The translations under genes were made by a program, and so were the position numbers. 64,000 nucleotides of DNA, from the NCBI GenBank assembly GCA_015655355.1, contig JAATFG010000016.1:23535-87534 (forward strand). Reading direction: 5' to 3'. Below, piece by piece: positions 47,258 to 56,781 of the stretch (positions are counted from its first letter, which is position 1; each line of letters starts with the position of its first letter). The stretch is from Lysobacterales bacterium (GTDB lineage Bacteria; Pseudomonadota; Gammaproteobacteria; Xanthomonadales; Xanthomonadaceae). The notes under the pieces are model-generated. The model had not been told where the DNA came from, ran no database searches, and saw nothing but the letters and a program-made list of their open reading frames with translations.

Positions 47258-48342
47258 CGTGCGCTCCCCTTGCCGGCAGCACCGGTGGCTTGCGGCGCCT
47301 GGCCCGCGCCGATCTCGCGTTCGCGGCGGTTGAACGACACCGAATACGCCGCCGCGCGCGCCTGCAGGATCGGATCGTCGGAAATGGCGATGCCGTCGGG
47401 CAGCACCGTCGGGTCGTAGTTGATGTCGCGGCACGCACCGGTGGCTTGCGGCTGCTCGCTTTCCAGCACCAGCGTGCCGGCATCGATCTGCGCGCGCGCT
47501 TCCGGCCACGGCTGCGCCGCATCGTTGATCGCATCGCCCGGCTGCGCTTCGGTGACGACCAGATCCCAACGCTGCGGGCCGTGCCGCAGGCGCGCCTGCA
47601 AATCCTCGGCGAGGAAATCCGCGTCGGCCTGCCGGCGCTGCTCCGCGCTCAACGGCGCGAACGGCTCCTGCGGGCGCATGGCCCAGCGCACGAAACGCAC
47701 GTCGCCTTGCGCATCGATGAAGCGGAATGCATCGACGCCATTGAATTGCGTGTTCGTCCAGCTGTTCGACCACGGCGCGGACTTGGCCCAGTCCAGGAAT
47801 TTCTGTGCTTCCGGGTATTGGTGCAGGAATGCGGCCATCTTCGCCGGATCGGGCTTGCCGGTGGCCGGGTCGGGGCGCGAGGCGAGCGTCTGCGCGGCGA
47901 AACCCTGCGGCGTGGCGACGGAAAAATACGGAAAGCTGTTCATCGCCGTGCGCCATTGCTGGCCGTCGTCGGTTTGCAGCAGCAAGGCCATGCTGCGCAC
48001 GCGCGCTTGCGCATCGAGCCCGTAAGGGTCGCCGCCGGCGATCGACAGGCGCCCGAGCACCGGCACCCGCGCTTGCGAAAACACGCGCGCCTTCGACAGC
48101 GTCGCCGCCTGCGCGCTCGGCTCGAAATAGCCGCTCACGCACACGCCCTTGCTGTGCGCGCGGCGGAAACCGGGATAGGCCTTGCCGTTTTCGATGACGT
48201 CGATCAGGCGCAGCGCGGTCAAGCGCCTGGGCGTCAGCCAGCCGGCGGTCCAGGCGAAGGCCAGGGCAAGCAGCGCGACGATGGCGCCGATCGCGACCAG
48301 TGGCAGCAAGGTTCGCCGTAGCGGCGATGAGGGCGAAGGCAT
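47254..48342 (-). CDS. srpA: SrpA-like catalase-related peroxidase, membrane-anchored
   Basis: The 362-residue protein has an N-terminal helix (about 10-33) and a minimal catalase core. Distal His63 is in RRAHSKGVCVSGYF, followed by MNSFPYFSVATPQGF. The proximal haem Tyr is in DDPILQARAAAYSVSFNRRE near the end. SrpA-type enzymes are periplasmic haem peroxidases smaller than true catalases. Paired cytochrome b561 may supply electrons. The promoter carries GGAATAA and CGTC, matching that of the divergent ECF sigma gene. Confidence 0.88.
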   Translation of the reverse strand: MPSPSSPLRRTLLPLVAIGAIVALLALAFAWTAGWLTPRRLTALRLIDVIENGKAYPGFRRAHSKGVCVSGYFEPSAQAATLSKARVFSQARVPVLGRLSIAGGDPYGLDAQARVRSMALLLQTDDGQQWRTAMNSFPYFSVATPQGFAAQTLASRPDPATGKPDPAKMAAFLHQYPEAQKFLDWAKSAPWSNSWTNTQFNGVDAFRFIDAQGDVRFVRWAMRPQEPFAPLSAEQRRQADADFLAEDLQARLRHGPQRWDLVVTEAQPGDAINDAAQPWPEARAQIDAGTLVLESEQPQATGACRDINYDPTVLPDGIAISDDPILQARAAAYSVSFNRREREIGAGQAPQATGAAGKGSAR

Positions 48343-48373
48343 GAGGGCTCCTGTCGGGACGGTTTGAAGGTCG

Positions 48374-48398
48374 GACGCGCCAGCAGCGGATTTATTCC
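48374..48398 (-). promoter_or_regulatory. Candidate ECF promoter of srpA
   Basis: On the minus strand, GGAATAA (48398-48392) and CGTC (48377-48374) are 14 bp apart, 31 bp before the srpA start. The same two blocks precede the divergent sigma gene. Confidence 0.6.
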
Positions 48399-48421
48399 AT
48401 CATCACGCCGAAAACATTTGC

Positions 48422-48447
48422 GGAATAATCCGTCCGCCTCACTCGTC
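48422..48447 (+). promoter_or_regulatory. Candidate autoregulated ECF promoter of the sigma gene
   Basis: GGAATAA (48422-48428) and CGTC (48444-48447) are 15 bp apart, 29 bp before the ATG. Sharing both blocks with srpA suggests recognition by the encoded sigma factor. Confidence 0.6.
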
Positions 48448-48476
48448 ACATACACATCCGCCCTGCCACGATCGCC

Positions 48477-49004
48477 ATGCCCGCTTTGCCCGCCCCGTTC
48501 GATGACGACGCCCTGCGCGAGCTGATCCCGCGCCTGCGCCGCTTCGCGCGTTCGCTGGCCCGCGAACCGGCCGCGGCCGACGATCTGGTGCAGGCCACGC
48601 TGGAGCGCGCGCTGACCCACGGCCACGAACGCCGCGATGGCGAAGCCTTGCAGGCATGGCTGTTCTCGGTGCTGTACCGCCGGTTCGTCGACGACTACCG
48701 GCGCACCGCGCGCTGGCGCAGGATCGCGCGCTTGTTCAGCGCGGACGAGGAAGCGCAAGCGCCGACGCCGGAACAGGTGTTCGATGCGCGCACGGCGCTG
48801 GCCGGTTTCGCCCGCCTGCCCGCCGAACAGCGCGCGTTGCTGCTGCTGGTCAGCGTCGAAGGCCTCGGCTACCGCGAAGCGGCGGACGTGCTCGGCATTC
48901 CGATCGGCACGGTGATGTCGCGGCTGTCGCGCGCGCGCCAGGCGTTGCGCGCCGCCGATGACGACCAGGTGGCGAAGAAACCCGCATTGAAGGTGTTGCG
49001 ATGA
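48477..49004 (+). CDS. ECF RNA polymerase sigma factor
   Basis: The 175-residue protein has sigma region 2 (LIPRLRRFARSLAREPAAADDLVQATLERAL, LQAWLFSVLYRRFVDDYRR) and region 4 (FARLPAEQRALLLLVSVEGLGYREAADVLGIPIGTVMSRLSRARQAL). It overlaps the downstream anti-sigma start by four bases (ATGA). It is divergent from srpA and cytochrome b561, an arrangement seen in many proteobacteria and thought to respond to oxidative stress. Confidence 0.93.
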   Translation: MPALPAPFDDDALRELIPRLRRFARSLAREPAAADDLVQATLERALTHGHERRDGEALQAWLFSVLYRRFVDDYRRTARWRRIARLFSADEEAQAPTPEQVFDARTALAGFARLPAEQRALLLLVSVEGLGYREAADVLGIPIGTVMSRLSRARQALRAADDDQVAKKPALKVLR

Positions 49005-49756
49005 ACATCGAAGCGATCAATCCAGAACCGAACGAAACCGAACTGCATGCCTGGGTCGATGGCCGCCTGGACGCGGCCCGGCGCGGCGAGGTCGAAGCGT
49101 GGCTGGAAGCGAATCCGCAACAGGCCGAACAGGTACGCGCGTGGAAGCGCGATGCGGAACAGTTGCGCGCGACGCATGCGCAGGCCGCGGCGTGGCCGGC
49201 GAATCCGCAACTGGAACCGAACCGCTTGCGTCGCCGCCTGCGCGCGCGCCGGCAACGGCGTTTCGCCGTCGCCGCATCGTTGCTGCTCGCGTTGGGCCTT
49301 GGCGGCACGTTCGGCTGGCAGGCGCGCGGCATGCGCCCGCCAGCGCATCCGCCGATGGCCGATGCGGTGGCCGCGTACCGCCAGTTCGTCGATGCCGATG
49401 CGCCGCCGATGGAATTCGATGCGCGACGCAGCGGCGATCTGCAGCAATGGCTGCAGCGCCATTTCGGCGAAGCGGGGCAGGTGCCGGACTTGAGCGCCGC
49501 CGGCTATCGCCTGCTCGGCGGGCGCCTGCTCTCGACCGAACAGGGCGCGGCGGCGATGCTGGTCTACCAGGACGCCAGCGGCGCGCGCGTCGGTTTCTAC
49601 CTGCGCCCGCGCGCCCAGCGGCTCGGTCGCGGCCAACGCCGCGACGGCGATCTGCTCGCGCAATATTGGTCGTACCGCAACGCCAGTTTCGCCGTGGTCA
49701 GCGGCGCCGGCGATGCCGCCGCGCGCGCGTTGCCGCGTTTGCTTGGCGACGGTTGA
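49001..49756 (+). CDS. Transmembrane anti-sigma factor
   Basis: The 251-residue protein has a cytoplasmic N-terminal domain (1-85) with ETELHAWVDGRLDAARRGEVEAWL, a typical anti-sigma start without a zinc His-Cys motif. One membrane helix (about 88-105, FAVAASLLLALGLGGTFGW) and a periplasmic domain (about 110-251) follow. It should hold the ECF sigma inactive until a periplasmic signal arrives. The signal is unknown; oxidative stress is inferred from srpA. Confidence 0.88.
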   Translation: MNIEAINPEPNETELHAWVDGRLDAARRGEVEAWLEANPQQAEQVRAWKRDAEQLRATHAQAAAWPANPQLEPNRLRRRLRARRQRRFAVAASLLLALGLGGTFGWQARGMRPPAHPPMADAVAAYRQFVDADAPPMEFDARRSGDLQQWLQRHFGEAGQVPDLSAAGYRLLGGRLLSTEQGAAAMLVYQDASGARVGFYLRPRAQRLGRGQRRDGDLLAQYWSYRNASFAVVSGAGDAAARALPRLLGDG

Positions 49757-49851
49757 GCGGACGCGCAACACTGTTTTCGTCGTGACCGTGCTGCGAAGCG
49801 GCGTGCGCCGGCGTTATCCTGCATGCCTTGCAACGCGACGAGGAAACGACG

Positions 49852-50808
49852 ATGACCGTGCAACACCGCGAACTGGGCCGCTCCGGATTGAAGATCGCGC
49901 CGATCGTGTTCGGCGGCAACGTGTTCGGCTGGAGCGTGGACGAGGCCACGTCGTTCAAGCTGCTGGATGCCTTCGTCGAGGCCGGCTTCAATGCGATCGA
50001 CACCGCCGACGGTTATTCGCACTGGGTGCCGGGCAACCACGGCGGCGAATCGGAAACCATCATCGGCAAGTGGCTGCACAAGAGCGGCAAGCGCAACCAG
50101 GTCGTCATCATGACCAAGGTGGCGAAGTTGCCGGCGCGGCCGGGCCTGTCGCCGGCGAACATCCTCGCCGCGGTCGATGAATCGCTGCAGCGTCTGCAAA
50201 CCGACTACATCGACCTGTACCAGGCGCACGAGGACGACGAGAAAGTGCCGCAGGGCAATACGCTCGACGCGTTCCGCATCCTGATCGAGCAAGGCAAGAT
50301 CGGCGCCATCGGCGCGTCCAACTTCAGCGCCGCGCGCTTGCAGAGCGCGCTCGAGCTCGCGAAGGAAGAAGGCCTGCCGCGCTACGAATCGCTGCAGCCG
50401 GAATACAACTTGTACGACCGCGCCGGCTACGAGGCCGAGCTGGAACCGCTGGTGGCGCGCGAACATGTCGGCGTGATCGGCTATTACTCGCTGGCCAGCG
50501 GCTTCCTCAGCGGCAAGTACCGCAGTGAAAGCGATGCGGCCAAGAGCAGCGCGCGCGGCGCCGGCGTGGTCAAGAAATACGTCAACCCGCGCGGCTTGCG
50601 CATCCTCGCCGCGCTCGACGACATCGCCGCCGCGCACAAGGCGACGCCGGCGCAGGTCGCGCTGGCGTGGTTGATCGCGCGTCCCAGCGTGACCGCGCCG
50701 ATCGTTTCGGCGACCAGCGTCGAGCAGTTGCAGGATTTGCTCGCCGCCGCGCGGCTGTCGCTGTCGGTTGACGACGTCGCGACGCTGGATGCCGCCAGCG
50801 CGGCTTGA
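49852..50808 (+). CDS. Aldo/keto reductase
   Basis: The start at 49852 follows GAGGAAACGACG and gives 318 residues. The (beta/alpha)8 barrel shows NAIDTADGYSHW (Asp and Tyr), VIMTKV (Lys) and DLYQAHEDD (His), the AKR tetrad. The C-terminal PIVSATSVEQLQDLL binds the NADPH phosphate side. The EHVGVIGYYSLASGFLSGKY segment places it among YajO/Tas-like AKRs. Substrate unknown. Confidence 0.9.
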   Translation: MTVQHRELGRSGLKIAPIVFGGNVFGWSVDEATSFKLLDAFVEAGFNAIDTADGYSHWVPGNHGGESETIIGKWLHKSGKRNQVVIMTKVAKLPARPGLSPANILAAVDESLQRLQTDYIDLYQAHEDDEKVPQGNTLDAFRILIEQGKIGAIGASNFSAARLQSALELAKEEGLPRYESLQPEYNLYDRAGYEAELEPLVAREHVGVIGYYSLASGFLSGKYRSESDAAKSSARGAGVVKKYVNPRGLRILAALDDIAAAHKATPAQVALAWLIARPSVTAPIVSATSVEQLQDLLAAARLSLSVDDVATLDAASAA

Positions 50809-50870
50809 CGCGGGCCTGCGCATGCGGGCGCAAGTCGACGCGTTGCGCGGTTTCGGCTGCGCGCGGGCGG

Positions 50871-50876
50871 TAGAAT
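50871..50876 (+). promoter_or_regulatory. Candidate -10 box of ubiA (leaderless geometry)
   Basis: TAGAAT is followed by seven bases (TCGCGGC) and the ATG at 50884. Confidence 0.45.
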
Positions 50877-50883
50877 TCGCGGC

Positions 50884-51783
50884 ATGAACGCCGCGAATTC
50901 CCCCGACGCCGAAATCCCCGAATGGCGCGCCCGCGCTCGCAACTACTGGAAGCTGATGCGCGCCGACCGCCCGATCGGCACGTTGCTGCTGCTGTGGCCG
51001 ACGTGGTGGGCGTTGTGGATCGCGGCCAAAGGCGTGCCGCCACTGTGGACGCTGTTCGTGTTCACCGCCGGCGTGTGGTTGACCCGCAGCGCCGGTTGCG
51101 TGATCAACGATTACGCCGACCGCTGGCTCGACCCGCAAGTCAAGCGCACCAAGGAGCGCCCGCTGGCCACCGGCGCGGTACGCGGGCGCGAAGCGCTGAT
51201 GCTGTTCGCGGGCCTGATGCTGATCGCATTCGCGCTGGTGCTGTCGTTGAACTGGCTCACCATCGGCCTGAGCTTCGTCGGCATCTTCCTTGCCGCGACC
51301 TATCCGTACCTGAAGCGCTACACGCACCTGCCGCAGATTTACCTCGGCATGGCGTTCGGCTGGGGCATTCCGATGGCGTTCGCCGCGGTGCAGGGGCAAA
51401 TCCCGGCGGTGGCGTGGGTGTTGTGGGTGACCAACATCGTCTGGGCCACCGCTTACGACACGTGGTACGCGATGGTCGACCGCGACGACGACATCCGCGT
51501 GGGCGCCAAGTCCACCGCGATCCTGTTCGGCGATCTGGACCTGGTGATTCAAGGCATCCTGTACGCGCTGGTATTCGTCGGCCTGTATCTGGTCGGCCGC
51601 CAGGCCGCGCTGGGGAATTATTACCTGGCCGGGCTGGTCGTTGCCTTCGTGCTGGTGTTGTGGGAATTCGGCATCGCCAAGGGCCGCGAACGCGAGCCGT
51701 GTTTCCGCGCGTTCCTGCACAACAATTGGGTGGGCATGGCGGTGTTCGCGGGAATTGCGCTGGAGTTTTGGCTGAAGAAGTAG
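50884..51783 (+). CDS. ubiA: 4-hydroxybenzoate octaprenyltransferase
   Basis: The 299-residue membrane protein has about eight helices. The first polyprenyl-diphosphate motif is NDYADRWLD (75-83) and the second Asp-rich motif is [20 protein letters not shown] near 192-210. TKERPLATG and [16 protein letters not shown] are typical UbiA segments. It attaches the polyprenyl tail to 4-hydroxybenzoate in ubiquinone synthesis. No ubiC is adjacent. Confidence 0.95.
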   Translation: MNAANSPDAEIPEWRARARNYWKLMRADRPIGTLLLLWPTWWALWIAAKGVPPLWTLFVFTAGVWLTRSAGCVINDYADRWLDPQVKRTKERPLATGAVRGREALMLFAGLMLIAFALVLSLNWLTIGLSFVGIFLAATYPYLKRYTHLPQIYLGMAFGWGIPMAFAAVQGQIPAVAWVLWVTNIVWATAYDTWYAMVDRDDDIRVGAKSTAILFGDLDLVIQGILYALVFVGLYLVGRQAALGNYYLAGLVVAFVLVLWEFGIAKGREREPCFRAFLHNNWVGMAVFAGIALEFWLKK

Positions 51784-51818
51784 CGTCGGTCCGGTTGTCG
51801 CCTTTCAAGGAGAGCAAG

Positions 51819-52574
51819 ATGCGTGCAGCGATGTTGGCGTTGATGTTGGCGGGTGTTGCGCAATCCGGTTGGGCCGAGCAGCCAAGTCCGCCAGCGGACG
51901 CCGCGAAAACGATGCCGGAAGCCGAGTTCCGCAAAGGAATGATGCTTGACGACGTCAAGCAGGTGATCTACCTCGATGTCGACGGGAGCAAGCTCGATTA
52001 CGCCGCTTTCATGTCGAAGGTGGATGCAGGCGCGTCCTTCAACAAGGGCGTGAATGGCGACAAGTCCGTTGCCACGCTGAAAATCAATGAAGAGAAAGCG
52101 CCAACGGTCTCGCTGGAATCACTGATTCATCCAGCGCTTGCCATTCCGGTTGCCGGCATGATGCCAGCGTTGAAGCACGCCGACCTTTCCGGGAAAAAAT
52201 TCGACTTGGGCGACGGCAAGCATTACTCGCTGTTGTCGTTCTACTTTTCCGAATGCGTGCCGTGCATCCAGGAAATTCCCGAGCTCAACGAATTGAAGGC
52301 GCAAGCGCCCAACCTGCAAGTGATTTCCGTCACCTTCGACGACAAGGCCACGGCGCAACAGTTCGTCAAGCGGCGCGGCCTGCAATGGCCGGTGGCCAGT
52401 GGCGCGAAGGATTTCATCGACGCATTGGGTATCAAGTCGTATCCGACGCTGGTCGTCGTGTCGCCAGATGGCCGGTTGGTCGGCTCTCGTTCGGCCTACG
52501 TCGTCAGCGACGACAAGGACAAGCAGCCGACTGCGCTGAAGGATTGGCTCGCCTCGCTCAGCGTGAAACTCTGA
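51819..52574 (+). CDS. Exported TlpA-like thioredoxin-fold protein
   Basis: ATG 51819 follows AAGGAGAGCAAG. The 251-residue precursor has a signal peptide (1 to about 19, SGWAEQ). An unusual N-terminal domain of about 100 residues (FRKGMMLDDVKQVIYLDVDG) precedes a thioredoxin domain with redox motif CVPC at 146-149 (SFYFSECVPCIQEIPELNEL) and cis-Pro in SYPTLVVV. The fold and export suggest a periplasmic disulfide oxidoreductase. The N-terminal part is not recognised. Confidence 0.8.
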   Translation: MRAAMLALMLAGVAQSGWAEQPSPPADAAKTMPEAEFRKGMMLDDVKQVIYLDVDGSKLDYAAFMSKVDAGASFNKGVNGDKSVATLKINEEKAPTVSLESLIHPALAIPVAGMMPALKHADLSGKKFDLGDGKHYSLLSFYFSECVPCIQEIPELNELKAQAPNLQVISVTFDDKATAQQFVKRRGLQWPVASGAKDFIDALGIKSYPTLVVVSPDGRLVGSRSAYVVSDDKDKQPTALKDWLASLSVKL

Positions 52575-52665
52575 CGCCGACGCTGCGTTAATACCAAGGT
52601 TCATCTGGCATCGCCGCGGCCGCGGCACCAGAATCCCGGGACTATATGGCTTGGGAGCACGCGAC

Positions 52666-54096
52666 ATGTCTGACCAATCGCAATCGAGGGAAGGCGCGCT
52701 GGCGCGCGCGGCGCTGAAGTGCGCGGGCTGGGCGGAGAGGTGGTTCCCCGATGCCTACGTGTTCGCGGTGCTTGGCGTGGTCATCGTCGCCGTCGCGGTG
52801 ATGGCGTTCGGGGCGACGCCGAAAGCAGCGGTGTCCGCGTTCGGCGACGGCTACTGGAGCCTGATCCCGTTCACCATGCAGATGGCCTTCATCGTCATCG
52901 GCGGCTACGCGGTGGCGAGCGCGCCGGTGGTGTCGCGCTTCATCGACCTGCTCGCGCGCGTGCCCAAGAGCGGACGCGGCGCGGTGGTCTACGTGGCGCT
53001 GGTGAGCATGCTCGCCTCGCTGCTGAGCTGGGGTTTCTCGCTGGTGTTCGGCGGCCTGCTGGTGCGCGCGCTGGCGCGGCGCACGGAATTGCGCATGGAT
53101 TATCGCGCCGCCGGCGCCGCGGCCTACCTCGGCCTCGGCGCGGTGTGGGCGATGGGCCTGAGTTCGTCGGCCGCGCAGTTGCAGGCCAATCCGGCGAGCA
53201 TGCCGCCGGGCCTGTTGCAGGTCACCGGCGTGTTGCCGTTCACGCAGACCATTTTCCTGCCGCAGTCGATCCTGCTGACCGCGATCCTGATCGCGGTCTC
53301 GCTGCTGGTCGCGTGGCTGACCGCGCCGAGCGGCGCCGCGGCGCGCACCATCAGCGAATTCGACGAGGCGAACAAGGCCGAAGCCACTGCGCCGGCCGCG
53401 CCGATCCGTCCCGGCGAATGGCTCGAACACAGCCCGCTGCTGACCGTGCTGCTGTCGCTGCTCGCCTTCGGCTGGCTGTTCTCCGAATTCGCCAGCAAGC
53501 CGGTGGTCACCGCGATCGCCAACCTCAACACCTACAACTTCCTGTTCCTGGCGCTGGGCCTGTTGCTGCACTGGCGCCCGCGCAGCTTCCTCAATGCGGT
53601 GGCGAAAGCCGTGCCGAGCACCACCGGCGTGCTGATCCAGTTCCCGCTGTACGGCGGCATCGCCTCGCTGCTGACCAAGGCCGCGGGCAGCGGCGGCGAA
53701 ACGCTGGCGCATCGGCTGTCGCAACTGTTTGTGCACGTCGCCAGCACCGACAGCTTCGCGCTGGTGATGGGCGTGTATTCGGCGGTGCTGGGGTTCTTCG
53801 TGCCGTCCGGTGGCGGCAAGTGGCTGGTCGAAGCGCCGTACGTGATGCAGGCGGCGAACACGCTGCACGCGCATCTCGGCTGGGCGGTGCAGGTGTACAA
53901 CGCCGCCGAGGCGCTGCCGAATCTGATCAACCCGTTCTGGATGCTGCCGTTGCTCGGCGTGCTCGGCTTGAAGGCGCGCGACATCGTCGGCTTCACCTTC
54001 ATGCAGTTGCTGGTGCACCTGCCGCTGGTGCTCGGCCTGCTGTGGCTGCTCGGAATGACCCTGGACTACGTGCCGCCGGTGATGCCGGCCGGCTGA
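52666..54096 (+). CDS. Short-chain fatty acid transporter, AtoE family
   Basis: The start at 52666 (MSDQSQSREG) gives 476 residues with about ten helices. AtoE-type motifs include WAERWFPDAYVFAVLGVVIV, YLGLGAVWAMGLSSSAAQLQA, VLGFFVPSGGGKWLVEAPYVM and NAAEALPNLINPFWMLPLLGVLGLKARDIVGF. Relatives carry acetoacetate or butyrate. No acyl-CoA degradation genes are adjacent, so the physiological substrate is uncertain. Confidence 0.88.
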   Translation: MSDQSQSREGALARAALKCAGWAERWFPDAYVFAVLGVVIVAVAVMAFGATPKAAVSAFGDGYWSLIPFTMQMAFIVIGGYAVASAPVVSRFIDLLARVPKSGRGAVVYVALVSMLASLLSWGFSLVFGGLLVRALARRTELRMDYRAAGAAAYLGLGAVWAMGLSSSAAQLQANPASMPPGLLQVTGVLPFTQTIFLPQSILLTAILIAVSLLVAWLTAPSGAAARTISEFDEANKAEATAPAAPIRPGEWLEHSPLLTVLLSLLAFGWLFSEFASKPVVTAIANLNTYNFLFLALGLLLHWRPRSFLNAVAKAVPSTTGVLIQFPLYGGIASLLTKAAGSGGETLAHRLSQLFVHVASTDSFALVMGVYSAVLGFFVPSGGGKWLVEAPYVMQAANTLHAHLGWAVQVYNAAEALPNLINPFWMLPLLGVLGLKARDIVGFTFMQLLVHLPLVLGLLWLLGMTLDYVPPVMPAG

Positions 54097-54099
54097 GGC

Positions 54100-54831
54100 T
54101 CACGCCACCCGCGCGCACACCCACGCATCGACGCGCTGCACGCCGGCGGCACGCAAGGCGCGTGCGGCGGCGTGCAGGGTCGCGCCGGTGGTCATCACGT
54201 CGTCGACCAAGGCGACGTGGTTCGGCAACGCCCCGTTTTTGCCGAATGCGCCCAGATTGGGCGCGAACGCGCCGCGCAGGTTCTTCTGCCGCGCCTCGGC
54301 GTCTAGTTCGGATTGCGGTGCCGTGGCGCGCACGCGCTGCAGGGCGTCGGCGCGCAGTGGAATCTTCAGTGCGCGCGCCAGCGGTTTCGCCAGTTCAAGC
54401 GCCTGGTCGTAGCCGCGTTGGCGCAGACGGTCGCGATGCAGCGGCACCGGCACGATCGCCTGCGGACGCGGCGCATCGCGCAGGCTTTCCAGCATCAGCG
54501 CGGACAGCAGGCGCCCGGCGGCCAGGTCGCGGTGGAACTTGAAGCGTGGCAGCAACGCGTCGATCGGCGCGGCATAGGCGAAAGTCGCGCGGGTCAGGTA
54601 CAGCGGATGCTGGTGCAGCAGGCATTGCCCGCAGATACCCCGGTGCGGCATCGGCCGCGCGCAGCGTTCGCAGCAGAGGTGATTCCACGGCAGGCCGGCA
54701 CGGCATTGCGTGCACAGTTCCTCGCCCAGCGCATCTGGCAATTCGCCGCAAACACGGCAGTCGCTGGCGAACAATGGCCACAACCACCTCTCGATGGATA
54801 CGCGGCCGAACGGATTGACAGGCCCAAGCAT
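54100..54831 (-). CDS. comF: ComF family phosphoribosyltransferase-like protein
   Basis: The 243-residue protein has an N-terminal zinc-binding region with [16 protein letters not shown] and CGQC pairs (about 26-70). A PRTase fold contains [23 protein letters not shown] and the PRPP-loop [14 protein letters not shown] near 210-223. ComF/GntX-like proteins support DNA uptake in competent bacteria. It is divergent from bioB across 74 bp, an arrangement common in gammaproteobacteria. Confidence 0.92.
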   Translation of the reverse strand: MLGPVNPFGRVSIERWLWPLFASDCRVCGELPDALGEELCTQCRAGLPWNHLCCERCARPMPHRGICGQCLLHQHPLYLTRATFAYAAPIDALLPRFKFHRDLAAGRLLSALMLESLRDAPRPQAIVPVPLHRDRLRQRGYDQALELAKPLARALKIPLRADALQRVRATAPQSELDAEARQKNLRGAFAPNLGAFGKNGALPNHVALVDDVMTTGATLHAAARALRAAGVQRVDAWVCARVA

Positions 54832-54905
54832 GCCGACCAGACTGCCGCGCCTGCACGGCCTTGTCTGTCAGAAAATTCCGAATCTGCACTGCGAGCGAAT
54901 CCGAA

Positions 54906-55946
54906 ATGTCCGTCATCCGCCACGATTGGCAGCGCGAGGAATTGCTCGCCCTGTTCGGCCTGCCCTTCCCCGAATTGCTGCATCGCGCCGCCAGCGTGCA
55001 TCGCGAGCATTTCCGGCCGGACGAGGTGCAGGTGTCCACGCTGTTGTCGGTCAAGACCGGCGGCTGCCCGGAAGATTGCAGTTATTGCCCGCAGGCGCAG
55101 CGCTACCACACCGGCGTGCGGGCACAGAAACTGATGAGCACCGAAGCGGTGGTGGCCAAGGCGCGCGCGGCGCAGGCGGCCGGCGCCTCGCGCTTCTGCA
55201 TGGGCGCGGCGTGGCGCGAGCCGAAGGATCGCGACATCCCGAAGGTCGCGAAGATGATCGCCGAAGTGAAGGCGCTCGGTCTCGAGACCTGCGCCACGCT
55301 CGGCATGCTCAGCGGCACGCAGGCGCGCGCGCTGAAGGACGCCGGCCTCGACTACTACAACCACAACCTCGACACCGCGCCGGAGTTCTACGGCGACATC
55401 ATCACCACCCGCGAACAGCAGGAACGCCTCGACACGCTCGCGCACGTGCGCGACGCCGGCATGAAAACCTGCTGCGGCGGCATCATCGGCATGGGCGAGA
55501 CGCGCGAACAGCGCGCCGGTTTGCTGCAGGCGCTGGCGAACCTGCCGGCGCATCCGGATTCGGTGCCGATCAATCGCCTGGTCCAGGTGGCCGGCACGCC
55601 GCTGCACGGCACCAGGGAACTCGATCCGTTCGAGTTCGTGCGCACGATTGCCGTCGCGCGCATCATCATGCCGCGCTCGATGGTGCGCCTGAGCGCGGGC
55701 CGCGAATCGATGAACGACGAATTGCAGGCGCTGTGCTTCCTCGCCGGCGCCAATTCGATCTTCTACGGCGACAGGCTGCTGAGCACCGGCAACAACGACG
55801 CGGCGCACGACATGGAACTGTTCGCGCGCCTGGGCCTGAAGCCGATGCCGCTGCACGGCGCCGGCATCGATGCCGGCGAACCAATGAAAGCGGGCGGCAC
55901 CGTGCACGCCGAGATCGTCGAGCCGGATCGTTCGCAAGCGGCGTGA
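54906..55946 (+). CDS. bioB: Biotin synthase
   Basis: The start at 54906 ([20 protein letters not shown]) gives 346 residues. The SAM cluster cysteines are Cys54, Cys58 and Cys61 (CPEDCSYC). The auxiliary [2Fe-2S] ligands are in [16 protein letters not shown] and [12 protein letters not shown], and Arg is in RLSAGRE. BioB inserts sulfur into dethiobiotin. It leads the local biotin group, but bioF is missing between it and bioH. No clear BirA operator was seen in the comF-bioB gap. Confidence 0.97.
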   Translation: MSVIRHDWQREELLALFGLPFPELLHRAASVHREHFRPDEVQVSTLLSVKTGGCPEDCSYCPQAQRYHTGVRAQKLMSTEAVVAKARAAQAAGASRFCMGAAWREPKDRDIPKVAKMIAEVKALGLETCATLGMLSGTQARALKDAGLDYYNHNLDTAPEFYGDIITTREQQERLDTLAHVRDAGMKTCCGGIIGMGETREQRAGLLQALANLPAHPDSVPINRLVQVAGTPLHGTRELDPFEFVRTIAVARIIMPRSMVRLSAGRESMNDELQALCFLAGANSIFYGDRLLSTGNNDAAHDMELFARLGLKPMPLHGAGIDAGEPMKAGGTVHAEIVEPDRSQAA

Positions 55947-55996
55947 TGCAACACGCCGTCGCGTCCGCAGGTGTGGGTGATCGATGCGCGCCGGCT

Positions 55997-56002
55997 TAAG
56001 AT
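55997..56002 (+). promoter_or_regulatory. Candidate -10 box of bioH (leaderless geometry)
   Basis: TAAGAT is followed by CACCCG and the ATG at 56009. Confidence 0.4.
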
Positions 56003-56008
56003 CACCCG

Positions 56009-56779
56009 ATGGATGATTTGCACATCGAAGTCGTCGGCAGCGGCGCGCCGCTGGTCCTGATCCACGGCTGGGCGCTGCACGGCGGCGTGTTCGCGCCCTT
56101 GACCGAACGCCTGTCGGCGCAGTTCCAGCTGCATCTCGTCGATCTGCCCGGCCACGGCTACAGCCACGATTCGCCGCTGCCGCTGGAGCTCAATCCAGTC
56201 ATCGACGCCATCTGCGCACGCACGCCGGCGGCGGCGTGGATCGGCTGGTCGCTCGGCGGCCTGTTCGCGCTGAAGGCGGCTGCGCTGCATGCGGACAACG
56301 TGCGCGGACTGGCGATGCTGGCGTCGTCGCCGCGCATCGTGCAAAGCCCCGATTGGCCGCTGGCCGCGCGCGACGAAATCCTGCGCCAGCTCGCGCACGA
56401 CCTGCAGAACGATTACGCCGCGACCATCGAACGCTTCTTCGCCCTGGATGCGATGGGCAGTGACGCGGCGCGCGCCGAATTGCAGAAGATCCGGCCGACC
56501 CTGTTCGCACGCGGCGAGCCGGCGCCGTGGATCGTCCCGGAAGGCCTGCGCCTGCTCGAACGCACCGACTTGCGCAACCAGGTTTCCGCGCTGGCGCAAA
56601 AAAGCTTGTGGCTCGGCGGCACCCGCGACAGGCTCGTTCCGGCGGCGGCGATGCAAGCTGCCGCGGCGTTGAACGCGCGCGCCGAATTCGTCGCGATCGG
56701 GCATGCCGGCCATGCCGCCTTCGTCAGCCGCGCCGACGAGGTTGCGACTAGAATTGCGGCCTTCGCGCAGAGCCTTTGA
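56009..56779 (+). CDS. bioH: Pimeloyl-[acyl-carrier protein] methyl ester esterase
   Basis: The 256-residue alpha/beta hydrolase has the triad Ser81 (GWSLGG), Asp207 (GTRDRLVP) and His235 (GHAGHAAF), which align with BioH of E. coli. LIHGWALHGGVF and LPGHGYS form the oxyanion side. BioH removes the methyl group added by BioC, ending pimeloyl-ACP synthesis. A degenerate bioC-like gene follows two bases after its stop. Confidence 0.93.
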   Translation: MDDLHIEVVGSGAPLVLIHGWALHGGVFAPLTERLSAQFQLHLVDLPGHGYSHDSPLPLELNPVIDAICARTPAAAWIGWSLGGLFALKAAALHADNVRGLAMLASSPRIVQSPDWPLAARDEILRQLAHDLQNDYAATIERFFALDAMGSDAARAELQKIRPTLFARGEPAPWIVPEGLRLLERTDLRNQVSALAQKSLWLGGTRDRLVPAAAMQAAAALNARAEFVAIGHAGHAAFVSRADEVATRIAAFAQSL

Positions 56780-56781
56780 CC

